Part shown: positions 10,988 to 28,160 of the stretch, piece by piece
Layout: each line of letters opens with the position of its first letter
Numbering within the stretch: position 1 is the first letter of the stretch
Origin: Mugil cephalus
Lineage: Eukaryota > Chordata > Actinopteri > Mugiliformes > Mugilidae
Assembly: GCF_022458985.1 (NCBI RefSeq)
Contig: NC_061777.1
Coordinates: 20,549,668-20,613,667 of the forward strand
Direction: 5' to 3'
Length of the DNA stretch: 64,000 nt
Program-made: the position numbers and the translations under genes
Notes under the pieces: generated by a model
What the model saw: the letters and a program-made list of their open reading frames with translations, nothing else
Databases searched by the model: none
What the model was told of the DNA's origin: nothing

Positions 10988-13900
10988 ATGGCGAGTGTGC
11001 ACGAAAGCTTGTATTTCAACCCCATGATGACAAACGGAGTGGTCCATGCTAACGTGTTTGGTATCAAAGACTGGGTGACTCCGTATAAGATCTCCGTCCT
11101 GGCGCTGCTGTATGAGATGACCGCTTCCAAGATCACGTTGCCAGAAAGAAGGCGACTTAACAAGCTGATCCTGCCCCTGCAGCAGGTCTGGTTTTGTGTT
11201 TAAATTACATCTATCCCGCTGAAGCAGGAAACATAGTTTACCTTGTTTCATTCTGGTTTATCAGGGTCCAGACCTGACGCTTGGCCAGTTCCTGAAGACT
11301 GTGGAGGAGTGTTGTCCTCAGACCGCGTATGCTGTTAAACTCAGGTGTGTTACCTCCGTTTGAATGACATCGGCTGCACTTAACTGTTTAGTAGTATTCG
11401 CTCAGCTTGTTGCCTTGATGGGAAGCAACACAGATTCATTCACAGCCTGCACAAATTCAGGAGAATGCAGACTGGCAGGATAGAGCTGATCCCTACAATC
11501 AAAATGTTAACAGTGCAATATCACAAGCGTGTTAAAGTCAGGATATATGTAGCTGGTGAAATGTTGAGGCATGTAGTGGATGAAGCCTTTTTTTTTTCTT
11601 CCAAGGTTGCATGAAATGGCAGATGGGGAGCTGAAAGACATGGAGTTCTTCTTTTTCACTCTTCCCACTCCATTCACTGCTTTTGATTCGGAAGCTTATA
11701 AAACCAGTGTTGTGGGTGAGTAGTGCATCTCTTATGGCTGTCACTTAACATTAAGTCCTGAAATGTCTGCATAATTATAGTTCATAAGAAGTTTTCCATT
11801 AAGGTGTATAACCTGCTTTTCAGGTCTTTTCATGAGACACATGCTTCTGGCCTACAACAAGCTGTCTTTTAGTCAAGTCTACAAGCTGTACAAGTCGCTG
11901 CGCCACTACTATCACAGTCACTATGCCAAGCCTACGGATGGGCAGGTGAGCTTGCCGGCGCTGGTCGCAGATGACTCGGACATGGACCTCACCAGCACTG
12001 AGGACACTGTGGGGGACAGAGTGGACAAAGAGGAGCTGGACATACCGCTGCATGAGTCAGAACTACGGTTAGTGCCGCTGTTCTGGGAATAACCCATCCG
12101 CCTGTGTAGTGTCGCCTGTTTTGATTTCAAGTGACACATTTTACTGTGAAACGTCTAAACCATAACACTCACATGTTGGTGACAGGGAGAACTTTTGTTT
12201 ATTGCAAGATGGCATTTTTTTTAAGGGCTGCTTTACTTTCTGACAGAAGTGACAATACTCCAAGCAGAGGTCCCCTGTCACAAAAACAAGCAGAGTACTT
12301 TCTTGCAAGACAGGTGAGTGTCGACCAAAATAAAATGAAATGGTTCAAATCATGGGCATTGCCCGCTCTCTTTCCTGTTTGCGTGTCTCCCTTTTTCAAG
12401 TTGTTGTGAATCATTTCGTTGTTCTCTGCATGAAATCTAGCCATTTGTTTACAATATTTTTTATTACTCTTCCACTTTTGAAAATCAATTGAAAGTGTTC
12501 TTTTTCTGTGCTTATTGGGGGTTATAGCTGTAACACCACCAGATTTAGAGCTGCTCTGGCCTCCCCTGCATTAGCTACAGAGCTTTTAGCATCTCCTCCA
12601 CTGTCACTATATTGAGGGTGGGTGCATTTAAAAAAACGCGATGTTAAGGTGTGATACGACTTTAAGATGTTTTAGGTCGACCTCTGTCTGTGGTTTTTGA
12701 TGGAATGACTTTCATCGGGAGGCTTTTAACTTAACAAGTTGCTGCCAAATGTGAGATACTTCTGCCCACACAGTAAAAACTCAAACAAAAAATATGTTTT
12801 CTCCCCCTTTGATTTCTTGAAGGGCTTTTTGGTCCCATTTGGGGATGGACCAATGTGACAGTATGGGATGCAGTGCAATAGACCAAAAAAAATATACCCG
12901 TATCAAACCTAGATGTTATGTTGTAACCCTTAGGGGCTCTTACAGCTGTTGAAAAAAAGTAATTTCTCTGCAGGCCTACCTTCTGAAGAACGATGAGAAC
13001 AAAGCCCTAAAGCCAGCTTCACTGCAGGAAGAGCTCAACAACATGCTGAAGTTTAACCCAGATTTTGCTGAAGCGGTGAGATCTAGCTGCTCAACTCTCC
13101 TTACCTTCAGAAGGTTGATACACCCTTTGACAGCTCTGTGTTTATTTCTTTTCCCTCAGCATTATCTGAACTACTTGAACAGCATGAGAGTCCAGGACAT
13201 CTTCCTCTCGGCTCACAGCCTCCTACATTATTTTGACCGCCTCATCTTGTCCGGCAATGAGGGAAAGAGCAACGGTGACGAGGGCTATGGCCGAAGCCTC
13301 CGCTACGCTGCTCTTAACTTGGCAAGCCTGCACTGTCGCTTCGGTCACTAGTGAGTAAAAAGTTGGTGGAGTCTGAGATGAACAAGTTCTTAAGAAAAGC
13401 ATAAATGTGCTACTAACACAAATATTTTCTCTTTTCTTTACTTGCAGCCACCAGGCCGATCTGGCTCTACAGGAGGCTATCCGGATTGCCCAGGAGTCCA
13501 ATGATCACGTGTGTTTGCAGCACTGCCTGGTAATTCAACGTTTAACTTTACTTCAGCAATGGTGCCATATACATATACATGTATGTCTGAATGTGACGCC
13601 AGTGTTTTTCCATCAGAGTTGGCTCTATACGCTGGAACAGATGAAGGGATCTGACAGCACAGTGTTAACGGAGGACTCGGTGAAAATGGCTGCCCATTTC
13701 TGCCTGCCAGTGAGTGCATTGTGAGGTCTTAAATGCTTAATACTAAACTGGCTCCTCTGTTATTTTTTAATTGCTTTGGCTCAGTTTCCACAACAGTGCA
13801 CACTCTTATACGCAAGAAAAAACATTTTTATTAGATTAAATAATGCATGGGCCTCCTTATATTATATATGTGGGACGGAATTTGAATCCATATTTTTGGA

Positions 13901-16900
13901 ATTAAAAATAAAAACTGTATGAATGAAGCAGTCTTACTTTTTGAATACATTTTCATAAAAATAGCCTGCAGTAGACATTTGTTTCAGGCCATACATGTAA
14001 GGAATAAAACGCTTTTGGAAACTGATCCAAAGTTGATATTGACATTTGCAACCAGTTTCTTATGTAATTATTTTATTTGTACATCTATTACTCGGTTGCT
14101 CATTATTTGATGTTCGGGGTTTGTTGTCCACCACATTGATTGATCCTCTCCTCTTTAGTACCTGGCCTCTCTGGGCATTCAGTCTTTGGTCCAGCAGGGG
14201 GCGACACAGGGTAAGATGGCGCACAAGCTGATGGATGCGCTGAAGGACACAGACATCCTGCACTGGAAGCACAGTCTGTCAGAGCTCATCGAAATCAGCC
14301 TGGCTCAGACTACATCCATATGGAGGATGTACGGAAAGAGGTCAGGCTCCTCACTTTGCCACACCAACGCACAGTTGTCAGTTTTGTTCACCGTTGACCG
14401 CACACTAGCGCACAAGCTTCTTCACATGCACATTAAATAAAGTCTGTGAAACGGCAGAAATCTTGAATGCTTTTAGGCGTGGCTTAAGATTTGGGACAGC
14501 TAAACATCTTCAGAAGTTGGACTTTTAAAAGTATCGCATAAAAGAGGATAGTTTTTATGCAAGTCATTAATGCGGCTCCTTGCCTCTCCTGCAGCACCAT
14601 GGCTCTGCAGCAGGCCCAGCTGCTTCTCAACATGAGCAGTCTGGAACCAGTCAACTTCGGGGTCCAGCAGAACAACACAGAGGCCTTCGCCGTGGCTCTC
14701 TGCCACCTAGCTGAACTACACGCTGAGCAGGTAACACATCTGATAAGATCTCGTCTGCCTGCCTTCTATCCCGCTGTTTCATATCTATTAGTCAGTCGCT
14801 GAGAAGGTTTATTATCTCCCAGCGCTGCGTGAAGATTGCTTTCCGACACCTGGATGGACTTCAGCACTTCTCTCTCTTTGCTTCTGTTTCAGGGCCTGTA
14901 CAGTGCCGTTTCAGAGATCGTTCAGCATCTGAAAGAACAGTTTCCTCCTCACACGCAGCATGCCAAGGTGCATTTTCTCAACACGCTGTTAGCACAATGC
15001 ACAAAGACAGAGAGGGCTCGCTAACTGGAAAAAATGATCCGATACCTTTTAGATTTTTTTTTTAATCCAAAATTTCACTGTCATAGAAACTGCATGCAGT
15101 AGATTTATATTCCAGGGACTAATTTCTTTTATAAATTGTGTTCCCTTAATGCAGAGGGAAAGGAGAAAGAGAGTTCCTACAAAAAAAGTGTCTCAGCTTC
15201 CTCGTCTGTCTTGTTTAGTTTTTAGTCTCCAGTTAAAGTGGATTGAATGTATTCCTGCTTTATTAGATGTCTAGTTTTTCCTCTAGTGTAGATATATTAA
15301 CATTTGACATTCATGTGAATTAGTGATACATAAACCAAAACAAACCACATGTTTCATTTCAGCCATAAGATGAGATGGCAGGAGTCCAAGTAGAATTATT
15401 TTTACTTCCAACAAACCACTTCCTGGTTTACTTACAGCAGATATAAACAGTGATAGTTTACGACGACAAGCTCAGGCTTGTACTGTACATCGGTCAACTT
15501 TCACTTTCTAGCTAACAGTTGACAGAGGACGGAAACTGATGGCACCTTCCTGGTTCAACTTATATTTTACATGGAGTTTTAACTTAAATATAATGGACTT
15601 GAGTTTATCTTGAGCAAATACGATGTCATATATTGAAAGCAAATGATCCACTTTCCTTTTTTTCCTAAATCTCCACTTCAGCTCTGGATGCTGTGTGATC
15701 TGAAAATTCAGTTTGAGCGGCATATGAATGAGGGGAAATATCACTTGGCTGAGCCTCTAGTCGCAGCTATTTCTGCCTTAAACAAGACGGAGGGTCTTTA
15801 CAGGTAACATCATGGCGTAGACTCATACTCTTGGCTGCCTTATACATGTATAATCCATGCTGTAGGATTAACGTTGTGTTTTCTGGCAGGAAAGCTCAAG
15901 TCCTGAAGGCTCTCAACCGTGGCACTGAAGCATACAGTGTCCTACAGCGCCTACAGGTTCACTGTGAGAAGACTAAATGTACAGAGATGGTCATCAGGTA
16001 CGATGTTCACATCTCCTAATATCCTGCAGCGTAGAGAAGAATTTGCTCAACGATATGTCATCCTTTAAAGTACCTAAGTAGATATTTTTGTGATGATGAT
16101 TTTTCAGGGATCAGAGTAACTGTTTTGATGTTTCCACACAGAGTGATGCTGTCCACTGCCCAGCTCCACTGGGAGGCGTCTGGTTTCTCCACAGCTCTTC
16201 CTCTCCTCCTGCAGGCCTTGGCTCTGGCTAGACAGCACCACCTACAGTCCCTGGCCTCAGAAACTATCCTTCACCTGGCCTTCACTCAGGTCAGTTCCAA
16301 CAGGAAAACAGACTCTCATTTGAACACTGTTACACTTCCCATCTATGCAAAACAATGCTGTCTTACTTTCCATTTCACTGGCGTGCATGCAAAACAAAAG
16401 CAGCACCTCCATGCACGCATAGTTTAATTACTGTCTTTGCATTCCTTCCTCCCTGCAGCTGATGTTGGGTGTTCCTGAGCAGGCTCTGAATGTCCTGCAC
16501 GAAGCCATGGAGCCCGTTCTAGCTCACGGAGCGGTTATGGACAAGGGACGTGCCATGCTACTGGCAGCTCGCTGTCAAATGGCGATGGCTGGGTTCAGGC
16601 CAAACAGACAAGGTCAAGCAGGTAAAACTTTCTTCCCCCACACTCACCTCCAGATATTGTTCCACTATTTGTAATGTCATGCGGATGCTCATTTACATAT
16701 ACACACTGTTGCTTATTGTGTTCCCCATTAGACTTGCGCCAGGCGGTTTTGGCTGTTGACACGCTGAACGAGGCCACAGCCTATTTCTCCAAACTGAACT
16801 GTAAAGAGCGGCTCCGGGACATCCACTACCTGCAGGCTCAGCTCCACCACTCTCTGGGACAGACGTTGCAGTGCAACAAAAGTGCCATGCTCTTCCGGCT

Positions 16901-16952
16901 GCTGGACCAGGAGCTGCAGTCTCCGGCGCCACAAGTCTCAATGCGTCTTTAA
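10988..16952 (+). CDS. anapc5: Anaphase-promoting complex subunit 5
   Basis: Scaffold subunit of the APC/C ubiquitin ligase that drives mitotic exit; in the known complex it sits in the platform with APC1, APC4 and APC15. The reconstructed CDS has 17 exons and 773 codons (human 755): 10988-11185, 11265-11344, 11606-11715, 11824-12067, 12247-12313, 12974-13075, 13160-13350, 13448-13529, 13617-13709, 14159-14340, 14595-14730, 14893-14967, 15682-15803, 15890-15997, 16142-16289, 16459-16621, 16732-16952. All joins are in frame with GT-AG borders. Diagnostic stretches: MASVHESLYFNPMMTNGVV at the start, GPLSQKQAEYFL, FNPDFAEA, YGRSLRYAALNLA, ALQEAIRIAQESNDHVCLQH (TPR-type helices), LMDALKDTDILHWKHSLSEL, CHLAELHAEQ. 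The ATG has A at -3 and G at +4; an in-frame upstream ATG at 10928 is not conserved. The region around residues 120-160 is the most divergent part. Confidence 0.97.
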
Positions 16953-17120
16953 CGAGTTTGCATTTCGGCTGCTGGAATGTGTACGACATATCTTCCAATT
17001 CTGCTGCTGCCGTCAGACGAAAACATTTCATTCTTGCGTAGCTTCAACTCGAGGAAGCCCTGCAACCGTTTGCATGCAGCACCGGGATGATGATTGAATG
17101 GAACAATCTCAACAGTAATG

Positions 17121-17126
17121 AATAAA
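17121..17126 (+). terminator. anapc5 polyadenylation signal
   Basis: AATAAA lies 169 bases downstream of the anapc5 stop codon at 16,950-16,952, in the expected orientation for a short 3' UTR. Confidence 0.65.
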
Positions 17127-20121
17127 GATGAGTTTCCAGTAGGTTAAGAACAATAATGAATTGTCTCTTCACTCATGCTCATGTGCAGATTTGACTGATG
17201 GCCCCTAATATAATGCGTGTGAACACAGGAGCAGCCCAGGTCCATGTGACAGGCGTACATGCCAGGCAACGGTGTGGGTAACAATGTCGAAAGTTTATCA
17301 GGAGCTGTCACAGCCGTGCAGGTTTACCCACCTCTTTTTGATGAATGAGGGTAATATCACACTTAGCTGCAAGATGAATGTGTTTCGGTGGCCTGGATGA
17401 TTCATATTTTGCCGGTAGAATACTGATGAAGCTGGAATCCAAAGGAGAAAGTCGTGGTCACATTTATAATATAATAGCCCAGCGATGGCACTACACAGAT
17501 ACCGCGGCTCTATTCCACTTATGTCTGACACAATTTGTGCGAACTATTGAGGGTGATAACATCACATCTATGTGTTCTGTCTGGGCTGTAATTCTTTACA
17601 AACTTTGCTTCTTTCATGAAAAGGAACGTTTTCATACCTGCAGCAGGAACATCTCCATAAAGTTACTGCTATTAATCGTTTTGTTTGCTCTCCTCTCATC
17701 GGGGGCCTGTTACCACAAAGATTCTCATTTATCATGTCTTGTTGAAGTTTGGCTTCATGGTCTTCAACAGATAGCAGACAGCAGTGGAAAATACGAAACC
17801 AGTTTCCTATGTAAATATCTTGGTGATGCCAAACCTTTGCTTCTACAAGCATGACATTTTCACTTTAGCCTTTTATGTTGTTGCCTCAGGCTCCGGGCTG
17901 GTTAGCTACCTGTATTAACATGATTATCAGCCAACAGTGGCTAGAGTGTATATGCCACTCCACAGCAGCAAAAAGGAGTTTGTGTAAATGCTGAGGGACT
18001 TTCAGTGTGTGATAGTCAGTTTGTGTGATCAGCCACAGGCCTAATATTTAATTCAGAAATGGCTGAGACGCGCAACAGAAAGCTTCCTTTTTTGCAATTG
18101 ACGCTGCCAGTTAGATTTAATGCAGCGGAGCAATTTCCATCAGATGCCATCCACGGGAAATTAAAACTGGTAAACCTTATCAGATGACAAATGCAGCTAA
18201 AAGCTTTTTTTAATTCAGAAATGTTATGGTTGACAAAAGGCTGACACTTTTTTGAGACTGAAGTTTTTACCCTAAGTAAATTATTATTATTATTTTTTTT
18301 TTTTTACTGTTTCTTCCCTTTCTCATTAAATCTCTGAGACACAATTCTGGCGCGTGAGCGGACTGAAATTCACCCACCAGTCAAAGCACATCGGGGTCAG
18401 ACCTTTCAGATTTTGTTTATTTCTTCCGACCATTTGTTCAACTTCTTCTGACCTGCATGGTTCATCAACTGATCCTCTACCTCTGTTTTTGCTCAGGAGT
18501 CACAAACACACGGACTTCTGTTAAGTGCAGAAACCATTAGTCGGTTTAATGGTTTAGTCTATTGACAAAATGAAGCCAATCAGGCAAAATGTCCAAAGCT
18601 GCACTGTGTCTGCTGCTTTCTCTTTTTCAGTGCCTCTTCAGACCGAATGAATTAGTCTGCAAACAATGAACCCTACTGACAGCACTCATTCTGTCACCAC
18701 AAGGTGAACACAGATACTGGCTGGATTATCTTAAACTTTACCTCAAAAGGTGATTTTCCCTTCATTTTATTTTATTTAATAAGCTCAAAGGTTCTCTAGC
18801 TTCTTCATCAGTCCGTGGTGCTTCTGTTTGTACTTTTGTTTGTGCTTGCAGCACTGTTTGCCTTCCCATCTACCGTTATCATGTTACATAAACATTATAC
18901 CAGTCAAACATCAACAGGACATCGTGAAGTAGTGCAGTAAGTGCGGTTTTGCATGTGTTTGGACAGGAAGTTAAACAAAGCAAGCAGTTTGAACACAACA
19001 CCTGGAAACATTTTATGGCCTTTTTAATGTTGTAAACTAAATGACTAGTAATAATAATAATAAAAAAAATCAATAAGTTATGATAACTATGTTAAAACAA
19101 TGTACAACCACGGAAGCTTTCGGTCAGTCTGACATTGCATGTGCCCTGGATAAGTACACGGTGTTTACTGAAAGAAAAAAAAAAAAAAAAAAAAGAAAGA
19201 GCTCCGATTGCTCCAGTACAGAAACAGCACAGTTTCTATGGTAAAATAAAACATCTTTGTTCAAAATGTTTAATAACAAGCATGGCAACAAACATGTCAT
19301 AAGAACAATGCATGTTTAGAAAAATATATCTGCAAATGTATTTTTCAGAATACACTATACATCCACTTAACCTCTACTCGATATTAAACATTTACAATTC
19401 AGAAGTGAGAGTTTTACGGTAGAAAATAAGACGGTGAGCTCCCTCTAATTAATTCAGGATCGACTCACATCAGGAGATAGATGTAGGTAGACATTTTGGT
19501 AAAACAGGCAAACAACCTGAGATGTCCGTATTTTGTAAGTGGTCCAGTCTTTACTGATGGTTTTTCACCATTTCGACAATAAACAAACCCTTCTTTAATC
19601 ACAATAGCTGTTCTTTACAAAAGAGAAGGAAGTATTACATGGACAACCTGCCATTCTGAGTCTTACTTCGTGCAGAAACCTAGGAACATTTCATAATATG
19701 ACATTATCATTTGCTTGACTGTGTCTTTGGTTGTTGTTATTAATATACTGGATGCTGTGTCGTATATGAACCGATTTTAATGTTGAAAGCAGTTACATTT
19801 TGGGCCCATGCTTTCTGCTCCAGTCCTTCCTGACCGTTGAAGTCACAGTAGATACAACCTCTTATTTTAATTCAAAGCAGAAATATAATGCCAACAAAGA
19901 AGAAACTATTCAGTTTCAGCAGAAGAGGTATTGAAACAGTCAATTTGTTTGAGTAAAAGGATTTCATCTCAAAGAAGGAATGCTGGCCGTGTCCCCGAGG
20001 CTTTAGCTTGAGTCTTCGGTGCACAGACACCTTTTTTTCAGTGGAGACGCCTTCGTCGGGCTGAGTGTCTTTGAGGAAACCATCCTCACTGAGAGGAGCA
20101 CAGAAGAACCTGAAGGGTCGC
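17127..20121. other. Intergenic region between convergent anapc5 and ggt1
   Basis: No gene supported. The + strand has a 158-codon open frame at 17,378-17,854 with no domain or homologue that I recognise. A poly(A) run lies near 19,170-19,195. The right end is the presumed ggt1 3' UTR on the - strand, where ATTAAA (19,866-19,871 in reverse) is a possible polyadenylation signal about 250 bases past the stop. Confidence 0.5.
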
Positions 20122-24736
<4,615 letters not shown>

Positions 24737-24740
24737 TTTC

Positions 24741-24905
24741 CTGCCCGGGAAAATCAACAAGATCCTTCAGCTCACAAACGAGTCGAGCCTTCTCCTTTAA
24801 ACATTGTATGTCGTTCTCAAAATGGACCCCCGACCTTTACAAACATGACAATGTGACAGAAGATCAGAACATTTCGTTTATTTCATTTTTCTTTTTTCAC
24901 TCACC
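24741..24905 (-). promoter_or_regulatory. ggt1 5'-UTR intron and preceding donor
   Basis: On the - strand CGCGACAG|GTGAGT gives a consensus donor whose last exon base is 24,905. TTTTCCCGGGCAG|GAAAATGG gives an acceptor four bases before the ggt1 start codon. The gene thus appears to have at least one non-coding first exon at or above 24,905. Confidence 0.55.
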
Positions 24906-27900
24906 TGTCGCGTATTGTTTTTCACAGCTCTTTGGATAAAATAGAAGGCAAAATAAATGCTGGTCCTTCAGCTGACTGAGTGTCAGCAGCAATGACACGG
25001 TGTTTACTTTGAGCTTAAATCGCTGCTGGTGTGTGTTGTGTCATCTTTGGTTTTCAGGTGCAGCTTAGCTCAGGTGTCACACCGTGATGCCGATGAGCAG
25101 CTTCCTGGATAATTGGCAGGCACTGCATATGCACATGTTTTTGAAACCTACAGGAAGAAGAAAATGGGTGAATGTTAAGTAGATATGGAGGAAGATAGGG
25201 ATCGACAAAAGATCGACAAAAGTCCTGACTTTACATGATGTATGTTTAAGCTCTTGGGAACATTGACGTAATAAGGCTTGAAATCCTGACAAAAAACTGC
25301 ACATTCAACTCTTCTCAAAACCTGAATCTGTTGTTGTTCCATCCATCATCTTTCTTTTCAAACTATCTTCAAATGACGGATGTCTCCCTTGCCCTATCTG
25401 AGGAAAACCGTTACGTTTGCCCTTCAATAACTTTCCATTTAATTCTGATATCAATCTGCCAAGCTTGCCAGAGTGAAGGTGAGAATGATCTGTTTACAGA
25501 TGCAAGCAGCATTCAGCCCGGACACGGAGCTCTGTGTAATTGGCTCAGTCAGAATCTTTATCATGCTCAGTCACAGTCACGGTCTTTTTGGCTTATTCTG
25601 CAGGCCTCCTCAGACCTCCCTGAGCCTTCACCCAGTAGCACAGGTCCAAGCTGGCTTGGTGACGGTAGCTTCTCAACAGCAAAGGCCCTTCTTTGGTACC
25701 AGTGTGCACTCCTGTTTCTTGGCCACACTGATAAATCACTGCCAAAAGACCCCGTAGTCTGCTGCTACTGCTGCTACTGCTGCTGCTGCTGCTGCTGCTA
25801 TGGTTGTATCTTAATCTAATCACTGCCATCCTGCTCTGGATCTCCCAGGTCCAGAGACGCCCCAAGGAAGGAGTTTTTATACAGTGCACAGAGCTGATTT
25901 ATGGTGGAAGAGGACAATTACATCTCTTCGTGTTGCAGACGGCAGAAGCCTTCCTTTAATTCTGATGCTCGTGTCACTGTCTCTAGATGTGGGTGGTTTT
26001 ATGAAATATCTGTTGGAGCTTGTTCATGTTTTTACCCCTCAGCTGGAGACGTGTAGGTTACATTTCGACTTTGCTAGAAGGGATACGCTCACATTTCCCT
26101 CGAATTGTTTTTTTTTTCGCAGCAAAATGGGAACGACTTGTCCATGCCTGTATGCACAACAGCAAATCAAATCACATGCTGCTGTTGTTCCTCAGCGACA
26201 GGTGATACGCAGCCTGCAGAAACACTAACAGCACGGAGAGGGCCACAAGGAGGGGGTGTCACGTGTTTTTACGGGTGGCTGCAGTCCTTTTAATAATAGA
26301 GTCTCCCCAGACAGACTCTGTCGTGTGTACTGCAATTATAAGTTAGCAACTCAGTTTTTACTTTCTTAGTAGTGATGGATGCATGTGTTTTCAGATTCCC
26401 TTAATGGTGTGATTGGTTGAAGGGCAAAAGAAAAAAAGAAAGATACATAGGTCACTAAATGTTTTATTTATTTTTTTCTTATAACACCTTAAATGTGGTT
26501 GCACATGCTCCTCACTGTTAGCATCTACCCTATGCTAACAGAGCGCCAGAACAGTATCAATGTTTCACTGCATCCTGTTGCCCCCATGCTCTGATTTGTG
26601 TCCTATGATGACAATGCTGATTTTTTCCAATCAGTATCATCAATATCTTAATACTAACAGGATACACTGTTATGTGAAGATGTTTTTATTTGACAAATAT
26701 AATTCAACCATAATTAGACTATTCATTCAGGCAAATCATGATAACCTTGATGGCACCAAAAGGCTATAACTACAGATGATCTTTTACAATAAATGGTGCT
26801 CCTCATGATATGAAAACCAGACATCACCTGTAAGAACTGTCCTAAGCTCCTGACATCTTAATGGCTATCTCTGACCATTGCCAAGGTTCAAATGTTCAAA
26901 AAAATAAAAAAATAAAAAATGCCTCACATGTTTCAAAATCTCAGGAAGGATGTGTAACCTGCACATGATGCAGAAATTAATTAATTTGTAGGCTTTGCTT
27001 AGAGAATGAGGAATCTTACAAGATAAATCAGTGGCGTGGATATGAAACATTAAATTAAGGGCACCACTAGGTCATAATCACAACCTCTAGGAACATTTGC
27101 AGAATGGTCAGTCCAGGGATAAAGTGCAGCCAAGGGAAATGATTATTAGAGAAAGGATCAACTTTTGTGCTCCACTAAACAAGGGTAAGCCTGAATCATA
27201 CCAGAAAATAGGGTCAAATCAGGATCAACGTCTATAAAGCCACAATGATGGGACTACAAATAGAAAGAGTGTGGAGGGGAGGGGGTGAAATAAATATGAG
27301 CCCCCCCTCTGTAGGTTCTTGGAACAAGAAACTGATCCATGTGACATGAAGGTGCGCAGGGACATGAATGTTTGTCAAAGAATGACAGTGATTTAGCGAC
27401 TACAAACATGATGTGGCAGCTCATGCAACATCTGACACCATGAATGCCCAAAGAGGAGTTCATATTTACACTGGGCCATTGGCTAAGCACATACTTGGCC
27501 AGCTGGAGAGAAAACTTTTAGCTCTTTTGGAGCGATATATCTAAAAACACCCCCCTGAATACTCAGAAAGGACCTGAAACTTGGATATTCAGAGGGCTTT
27601 TTAAAGTCATGCATGTTTTCCTTAGATAGGCTAGTTATTAAATATGACACTGATATCACTGAATATTGTTATTCTCCCTTGTAGCTGCGGGAGCCTGGGA
27701 GGAGAGGCGCGCAGCAGGCAGCAGATGCTGCGATTGGTCGGACGCTCCACGTTGCACAAATCTAAACAGGAGCGTAAAGCAGAGACGCCCGGAGGATGAA
27801 GCAGCCGGAGCATCCTCTTCATCCGAGCCGGGCACACGTAGCCGGAGGTGGGTGAAAAAAAAAAACAAAAACAACAAAAAAACAAAAAACCAAAGATAAA

Positions 27901-28160
27901 ACAGCAGTGCGTGACGAGTGCAAGGGAGAATACTGATGAATTAGAGTTCACTGTTATTGTGTATTTCTGCATCGCACCCCTAGTCTGCTGACAGCCAGGC
28001 GGCAACGCAGCGCCAGACAACACGGCGCTGTTTTCTTCCATCCACTGAGGAGCATCTGCTGGCTGAAAAACTGGTACTCATCATGGGCTTGTCTTGTCTT
28101 TGGTAATACTGTCCGAGCAGCAACGCAACACGCCGCCTGCATCTGCAGAAAAACAACACC
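24906..28160. other. Divergent intergenic region between ggt1 and lrrc75b
   Basis: The ggt1 promoter (left) and the lrrc75b promoter and 5' UTR (right, GC-richer from about 27,680) must lie here. It contains a (CTG)n run at about 25,760-25,800 and short A/T-runs. Open frames such as 25,331-25,819 are low in conservation features. No additional gene was recognised. Confidence 0.5.
25760..25800. repeat. (CTG/CTA)n trinucleotide repeat
   Basis: An imperfect run of CTG units, with ACT variants at its left end. It lies outside any supported coding exon. Confidence 0.85.

Noticed and set aside
17378-17854. 158-codon + strand ORF, one of the longest outside known exons
   Set aside because: Composition and codon pattern look random, no domain, no splice or polyadenylation context. 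Probably chance.
25331-25819. 162-codon + strand ORF upstream of ggt1
   Set aside because: It ends in poly-Cys from a CTG repeat and has no conserved segment.
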